Below are positions 6,202-9,688 of a DNA stretch of 9,688 nt, piece by piece. The number at the start of each line of letters is the position of its first letter. The first letter of the stretch is position 1. The notes below the pieces were generated by a model that did no database searches, was not told the origin of the DNA, and saw only the letters and a list, made by a program, of their open reading frames with translations. Source of the stretch: an uncultured Sphingobium sp. (GTDB taxonomy: Bacteria; Pseudomonadota; Alphaproteobacteria; Sphingomonadales; Sphingomonadaceae). Made by a program: the position numbers and the translations under genes. Location: contig CAJYHD010000523.1 of NCBI GenBank assembly GCA_913773715.1, positions 1-9,688 of the forward strand. The letters run 5' to 3'.

Positions 6202-7485
6202 TCAGCCGCCGAAATGGTCGCCTGCCTGTGCCAAAGCGGCGAAGACCTGATCCAGTTGCTCGGCGGTCGTGCAGTAGGGCGGCATCAGGTAAATGGTATT
6301 GCCAAGCGACCGTAGCAAGAGGCCGCGTTCCAGGAAAAAGGCGCGCAACCGGGGCGCGAGATCGGATAGATAGCCTGCATCCGGGGCACGCAAGTCGATC
6401 GCCATGATCGTGCCGAGTCGCCGGGGATTGTCGAACGCAGGATGGCGCGCGAGGTCGGCGAGACGCGTGGCGATACCCTGCCCGAGCGCCGCGATCCGCC
6501 CCAGCACATTTTCCTCGCGCCAGATCGCGATGTTCGCCGCCGCCGCCGCGCAGGCGATCGCATTGGCGGTATAGCTCGACGAATGATAGAAGAGCCGCGA
6601 TCGGTCGGTCGACACATGCGCGTCGAAGATGGGCGCGGTCGCCAGCGTCGCCGCGAGCGGGATCGCGCCGCCCGTGATCCCCTTCGCTACCGCCATGATG
6701 TCCGGCACCACGCCCGCCTGTTCACACGCAAAGACGGTGCCGGTGCGACCCCATCCCGTCATCACCTCGTCCGCGATGAACAATACGCCATGGCGTCGGC
6801 AGATCGCCGCCATCTCCAGCAGCACGTCCGGGGAATAGAGCAGCATTCCTCCCGCCCCCAGTATCAATGGCTCGACGATGAAGGCGGCGGGCCTATCGGC
6901 ACAGGCGGCGTCCAGCGCGGCGAGACAGTCCGCCTCTCGCCCCGGCGCGGGAAAGGGAATGGTGCCGACATCGAACAGCAGCGGCGTCCAGACGGCATTA
7001 TAGACCCCCCGCTCCCCGATCGACATCGCCCCGATCGTATCGCCATGATAGCTATGTTCCAGCACCAGGATGCGGCTGCGTGGCTCTTCCAGTCCATCGA
7101 GCGCACGATTGTGCCAGAACCCCAGCGCCATCTTGAGCGCGACTTCGACCGCCGTCGATCCGCTGTCGGAATAGAAGACATGGGCAAGTTCAGGCTGCCC
7201 TTCGGCCTTCGGCGCCAGATCGATCAGCCCCCGCGCAACCGCTTCGGCTGGCTCATGGGTGTAGCCTGCAAAGATCAGTTGATCGAGCCGCCCCGCCTGG
7301 TCCGCGATCGCAGCCGCGATACGCGGATGGCAATGCCCGTGCGTCGTTACCCACCAACTGGATATGCCGTCGATCAGCGTGCCGCCATCCGCCAGATGCA
7401 GCAGTGCGCCCTCGGCGTGCACCACCTGCGGGATGGGTTCATTGAGGCCATGTTGGGTGAAAGGATGCCAGACGGGAGAGGTCAT
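6202..7485 (-). CDS. bioA: Adenosylmethionine-8-amino-7-oxononanoate aminotransferase (biotin synthesis)
   Basis: A 427-residue PLP enzyme that transfers the amino group of S-adenosylmethionine to KAPA (8-amino-7-oxononanoate) to form DAPA (7,8-diaminononanoate), the antepenultimate step to biotin. Class III aminotransferase features: [14 protein letters not shown] (W44-W45), [14 protein letters not shown] (phosphate-binding region), SYHGD (Y146), [13 protein letters not shown] with D239 for the pyridine nitrogen, AVAKGITGG with the Schiff-base lysine K268, and [15 protein letters not shown] with the carboxylate-binding R392. I chose the ATG at 7483-7485 because AGGAG lies 7 nt upstream and the protein then begins [13 protein letters not shown] as the family does. 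An upstream TTG at 7515 would add ten unsupported residues. It follows the OmpA-like gene by 33 bp. No other bio gene is in the window. Confidence 0.94.
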   Translation of the reverse strand: MTSPVWHPFTQHGLNEPIPQVVHAEGALLHLADGGTLIDGISSWWVTTHGHCHPRIAAAIADQAGRLDQLIFAGYTHEPAEAVARGLIDLAPKAEGQPELAHVFYSDSGSTAVEVALKMALGFWHNRALDGLEEPRSRILVLEHSYHGDTIGAMSIGERGVYNAVWTPLLFDVGTIPFPAPGREADCLAALDAACADRPAAFIVEPLILGAGGMLLYSPDVLLEMAAICRRHGVLFIADEVMTGWGRTGTVFACEQAGVVPDIMAVAKGITGGAIPLAATLATAPIFDAHVSTDRSRLFYHSSSYTANAIACAAAAANIAIWREENVLGRIAALGQGIATRLADLARHPAFDNPRRLGTIMAIDLRAPDAGYLSDLAPRLRAFFLERGLLLRSLGNTIYLMPPYCTTAEQLDQVFAALAQAGDHFGG

Positions 7486-7492
7486 GGCGCTG

Positions 7493-7497
7493 CTCCT
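7493..7497 (-). promoter_or_regulatory. Ribosome binding site deciding the bioA start
   Basis: On the minus strand AGGAG (7497-7493) lies 7 nt before the ATG at 7485. It selects this start over the in-frame TTG at 7515. Confidence 0.75.
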
Positions 7498-7518
7498 ATC
7501 GCGACAAGGCGGCAAATT

Positions 7519-8124
7519 CTACGGCTTGGCGGTTTCATCCTTTGCCGGAGCCTCGGCTTGCGCCGGCGCGACGACCACAATCTCGACACGCCGATTCTTC
7601 GCGCGGCCTTCGGGATCGTCGCTTCCGTCTTCCTTGACATTGGGCGCGATCGGTCGCCCCTCACCCAGAGCGACCAGCGTGATCCGGTCCTTCGCGATCC
7701 CCTTCTCGACCAGATAATCGCGCACCAGTTCGGTGCGGATGCGCGAGGCGACCATGTTGTCGCCGTCATTTCCGCGCGAATCGCTGTGGCCGCGCAGGGT
7801 GATCGCCCCGCCCGCCTTGGTCGCGGGCGCGTCGATCACGGCATCGATCGCCTTTCGGGCCGCATCGTCCAGCTTCATCGGCGATGCGCCGAAGGCGATA
7901 ACGGCCTCCACTGGCTCGATCCTGGGCGGCTCCTCCTTCTCGACCACTTCGGGCCGCAGGATCGAGCGCGGCGTTTCCGCCACATTGTCCGCGACATTCG
8001 CTGCCATGACATTGACGGAGGCATTTTCCGCCATGTTGGCGGACGCAGCCCCATTATCCGCCGTCGGTTTCTCGCATCCGGCCAGCAGCAGCGTCAGCGT
8101 GACAGTGAAAGCGACAGATTTCAT
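7519..8124 (-). CDS. OmpA-like outer-membrane lipoprotein
   Basis: A 201-residue exported protein. The N-terminus is a lipoprotein signal: K2, a hydrophobic stretch and the lipobox LLAGC with acylated C17, so mature protein should be lipid-anchored. The next residue, E18, does not suggest inner-membrane retention. Residues 24-50 form an Asn/Ala-rich linker, followed by a Pro/Glu-rich segment (52-72). The OmpA C-terminal domain (about 73-185) has ITLRGHSDSRGN with D115 and AKNRRVEIVV with R178/R179, the residues that grip diaminopimelate of peptidoglycan. The protein therefore likely tethers the outer membrane to the cell wall, as Pal does. Its start overlaps the antiporter stop as ATGA, with GGGAGAGG just upstream inside the antiporter gene, so the two are coupled. 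The Ala/Lys/Pro tail is low complexity. Confidence 0.85.
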   Translation of the reverse strand: MKSVAFTVTLTLLLAGCEKPTADNGAASANMAENASVNVMAANVADNVAETPRSILRPEVVEKEEPPRIEPVEAVIAFGASPMKLDDAARKAIDAVIDAPATKAGGAITLRGHSDSRGNDGDNMVASRIRTELVRDYLVEKGIAKDRITLVALGEGRPIAPNVKEDGSDDPEGRAKNRRVEIVVVAPAQAEAPAKDETAKP

Positions 8125-9688
8125 GCGTCCTCTCCCTTAAGCTTCTTCGGTGCTGGCGGCACATAGGACAGGATCGTGTCGCCGGGCTGTGCCGTCGGCC
8201 GCGAGGCATGAGTGAAGAAGCGCAGCGCGCCCGCCTTCCGCTTCAACAACAGCATCTCGCCGCCTTCGGGCAGGGCATCCAGCGCCGCCTCATGATCGAA
8301 CTGTTCGCTGACCCGCGTCTTGCGGAAGGACCAGCCCTGTTCCTCCCGCTCCATGATGCCCTCGACGCCGATGCCGGACGCGAACAGCGCCCGGCCCCGG
8401 AGCGATTCCGGCAGCGCGCGCGGATCGTCATCGTCGCTCGCGTCGCCCAATTGATGCACATTGTCTCGCCCCAGTTCCGGCGCGAACTCGTTACAGACCA
8501 AGGCGTTGTAAGCTTCATTGTCGGTCGCCGCCGCCAGCACCTGAAACTGCGTCAGGTCCAGTCGCTCCTCGGTCGCTTCGGACAATATCTCGCCATGATA
8601 GGTCGGAATGCCCTGATGCCGCGCGGGGCCGAGCCGTTGCCAGCTATTGTCGGCGATCATCACCGGCACCTCCAGCTGGCGCAGTTGTGCGGCAAGGCCA
8701 AGGCTGAACGGCGTCGATCCGACGATCAACAACCCCTGCTCGGTCGCGCCCGTAACCTTCAGCAAGCGCGCCACCCGCTTGATCGAAAAGCCGTGGAAGA
8801 CGATCGTCGCCACCACCACGGCGAAGGAAAGGGTGACGAGGATCGACCCGTCGCCATAACCCAGCCGATCGAGCCGCAACGCGAACAGGCCGGAGATCGC
8901 GATCGCGACGATGCCGCGCGGCGCGATCCATGCGACCAGCAGACGCTCGTTCCACGGCACCGGCGAGAAAGCGAGGCTCAGCAGTACCGTCGCAGGCCGG
9001 ACCAGGAACAGCAGTGCCAGCAGGAATGCCGCAAAGCGCCACTCGAATTGGCGCAGCACGTCGAAATCGAGCGAGGCAGACAGGATCACGAACACGCCCG
9101 AAATCAGCAGGACGGTCACATTCTCCTTGAACGGATGGATGTCGCGCAGCGAATCCAACCGCATATTGGCGAGCGCGATCCCCATCACCGTTACCGCCAG
9201 CAGCCCCGTTTCCTGCTGGATCATGTTGGACGCGACAAACACGCTGATGACCACCACCAACAAAACCGGAGCTTTCAGATATTCGGGCACATGTCCGCGC
9301 GGGAAGGCCCAGCCCACGGCGCGCGCCGCCAGCCAGCCGATGAGGCCGGCCACCACCGCCGCTGCTATCAGCGACAGGATCACGGCGGCGAGCGTACCCC
9401 CCTCCCCCACGCGACGAAGATATTCGTACGTGACGACGCCCAGCAGCGCACCGACCGGATCGTTGACGATCGCCTCCCATTTGAGGATCGCGCGCGGTCG
9501 CGCCGCGACGTTGGACTGACGCAGCAGCGGCAACACGACGGTCGGCCCTGTGACGACAAGGATGCCCGCAAAGAGGATCGCGACGGGCCACACCAGACCC
9601 GCGACATAATAGCAGGCGATCGCGCCCAGCGCCCAGCCGATCGGTGCGCCGAGCAGCACCAGCCGCGTCACCGCGCCATCCGTCTTGC
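8121..9688 (-). CDS. CPA1-type cation/proton antiporter with RCK-like C-terminal domain (N-terminus cut)
   Basis: At least 522 residues; the frame stays open to the window edge, so the start is missing. The N-terminal two thirds are hydrophobic, with about nine membrane segments in view. VTGPTVVLPLL and WEAIVNDPVGALLG are monovalent cation/proton antiporter motifs. The Asn-Asp pair (9459-9464) is the ion-binding ND motif of electroneutral CPA1 exchangers. WIAPRGIVAIAISGLFAL (about 8871-8924) is another family segment. The C-terminal third (about 8121-8750) looks like an RCK/TrkA-N module: LLIVGSTPFSLGLAAQL with a degenerate glycine motif, a ligand-like Asp in VMIADNSW, then a TrkA-C-like part ending QPGDTILSYVP. 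Such domains gate transport in response to nucleotides or ions. It likely exports Na+ or K+ for protons across the inner membrane. It overlaps the lipoprotein gene by 4 bp. Confidence 0.85.
   Translation of the reverse strand, partial: KTDGAVTRLVLLGAPIGWALGAIACYYVAGLVWPVAILFAGILVVTGPTVVLPLLRQSNVAARPRAILKWEAIVNDPVGALLGVVTYEYLRRVGEGGTLAAVILSLIAAAVVAGLIGWLAARAVGWAFPRGHVPEYLKAPVLLVVVISVFVASNMIQQETGLLAVTVMGIALANMRLDSLRDIHPFKENVTVLLISGVFVILSASLDFDVLRQFEWRFAAFLLALLFLVRPATVLLSLAFSPVPWNERLLVAWIAPRGIVAIAISGLFALRLDRLGYGDGSILVTLSFAVVVATIVFHGFSIKRVARLLKVTGATEQGLLIVGSTPFSLGLAAQLRQLEVPVMIADNSWQRLGPARHQGIPTYHGEILSEATEERLDLTQFQVLAAATDNEAYNALVCNEFAPELGRDNVHQLGDASDDDDPRALPESLRGRALFASGIGVEGIMEREEQGWSFRKTRVSEQFDHEAALDALPEGGEMLLLKRKAGALRFFTHASRPTAQPGDTILSYVPPAPKKLKGEDA

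Noticed and set aside
6442..8166. A 574-codon open frame on the + strand opposite bioA and the OmpA-like gene
   Set aside because: It is antisense to two well-supported genes, is extremely Arg-rich, shows no domain, and is the usual by-product of GC-rich codon use on the other strand.
8644..9591. A 315-codon minus-strand open frame overlapping the antiporter gene
   Set aside because: It lies in a different frame of the same strand as the antiporter, whose motifs and membrane segments are clear; the composition is Arg/Ala/Gly-rich without any recognisable family.
1..9688. CRISPR array, toxin-antitoxin, restriction or other defence genes
   Set aside because: No regularly spaced repeats of CRISPR type and no protein resembling a defence component were found. 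Any island cargo would be outside the window.

Overview
The window looks like an alphaproteobacterial chromosome, most likely of the order Sphingomonadales. The base composition is GC-rich. The core genes (infA, maf, a short RNase E/G, yacG, tRNA-Phe, bioA) read like sphingomonad proteins and stand in an order I associate with alphaproteobacteria. This taxonomic call comes from protein resemblance only; no search was run.

Layout. (1) Positions 1 to about 2475 are an IS91-family rolling-circle element on the + strand. It holds an accessory tyrosine recombinase broken by a 4-nt loss near 546, then an intact Y2/HUH transposase that starts 4 nt after the recombinase stop. Candidate terminal inverted repeats lie at 1-20 and 2461-2475. 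(2) Positions 2220-2642 hold no convincing gene. (3) Positions 2643-3863 (-) encode an intact P4-type integrase. Its start region is covered by four copies of an 8-bp word arranged as direct and inverted repeats. (4) An intact tRNA-Phe (GAA) lies at 4036-4111 (-), with its 3' end facing the integrase. This is the usual geometry of a genomic island inserted into a tRNA gene. Positions below about 4036 are therefore read as island (accessory) DNA and positions above it as core chromosome. The far end of the island is outside the window.

(5) Positions 4162-6137 (-) are a compact core cluster transcribed infA, maf, RNase E/G, yacG and then tRNA-Phe, with gaps of 3-4 bp or short overlaps. It serves translation initiation, nucleotide-pool sanitation, RNA processing, gyrase control and tRNA supply. 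(6) Positions 6202-9688 (-) carry a second co-directional group: a CPA1-type cation/proton antiporter with a C-terminal RCK-like domain (N-terminus cut by the window edge), an OmpA-like lipoprotein overlapping it by ATGA, and the biotin-synthesis aminotransferase bioA.

No CRISPR array, rRNA or recognisable defence system is present. The most interesting material is the mobile-DNA junction: three site-specific recombination or transposition genes within 4 kb, a probable integrase control or arm-site array, and a tRNA-Phe attachment site beside a conserved housekeeping cluster. Any island cargo would lie to the left of position 1.
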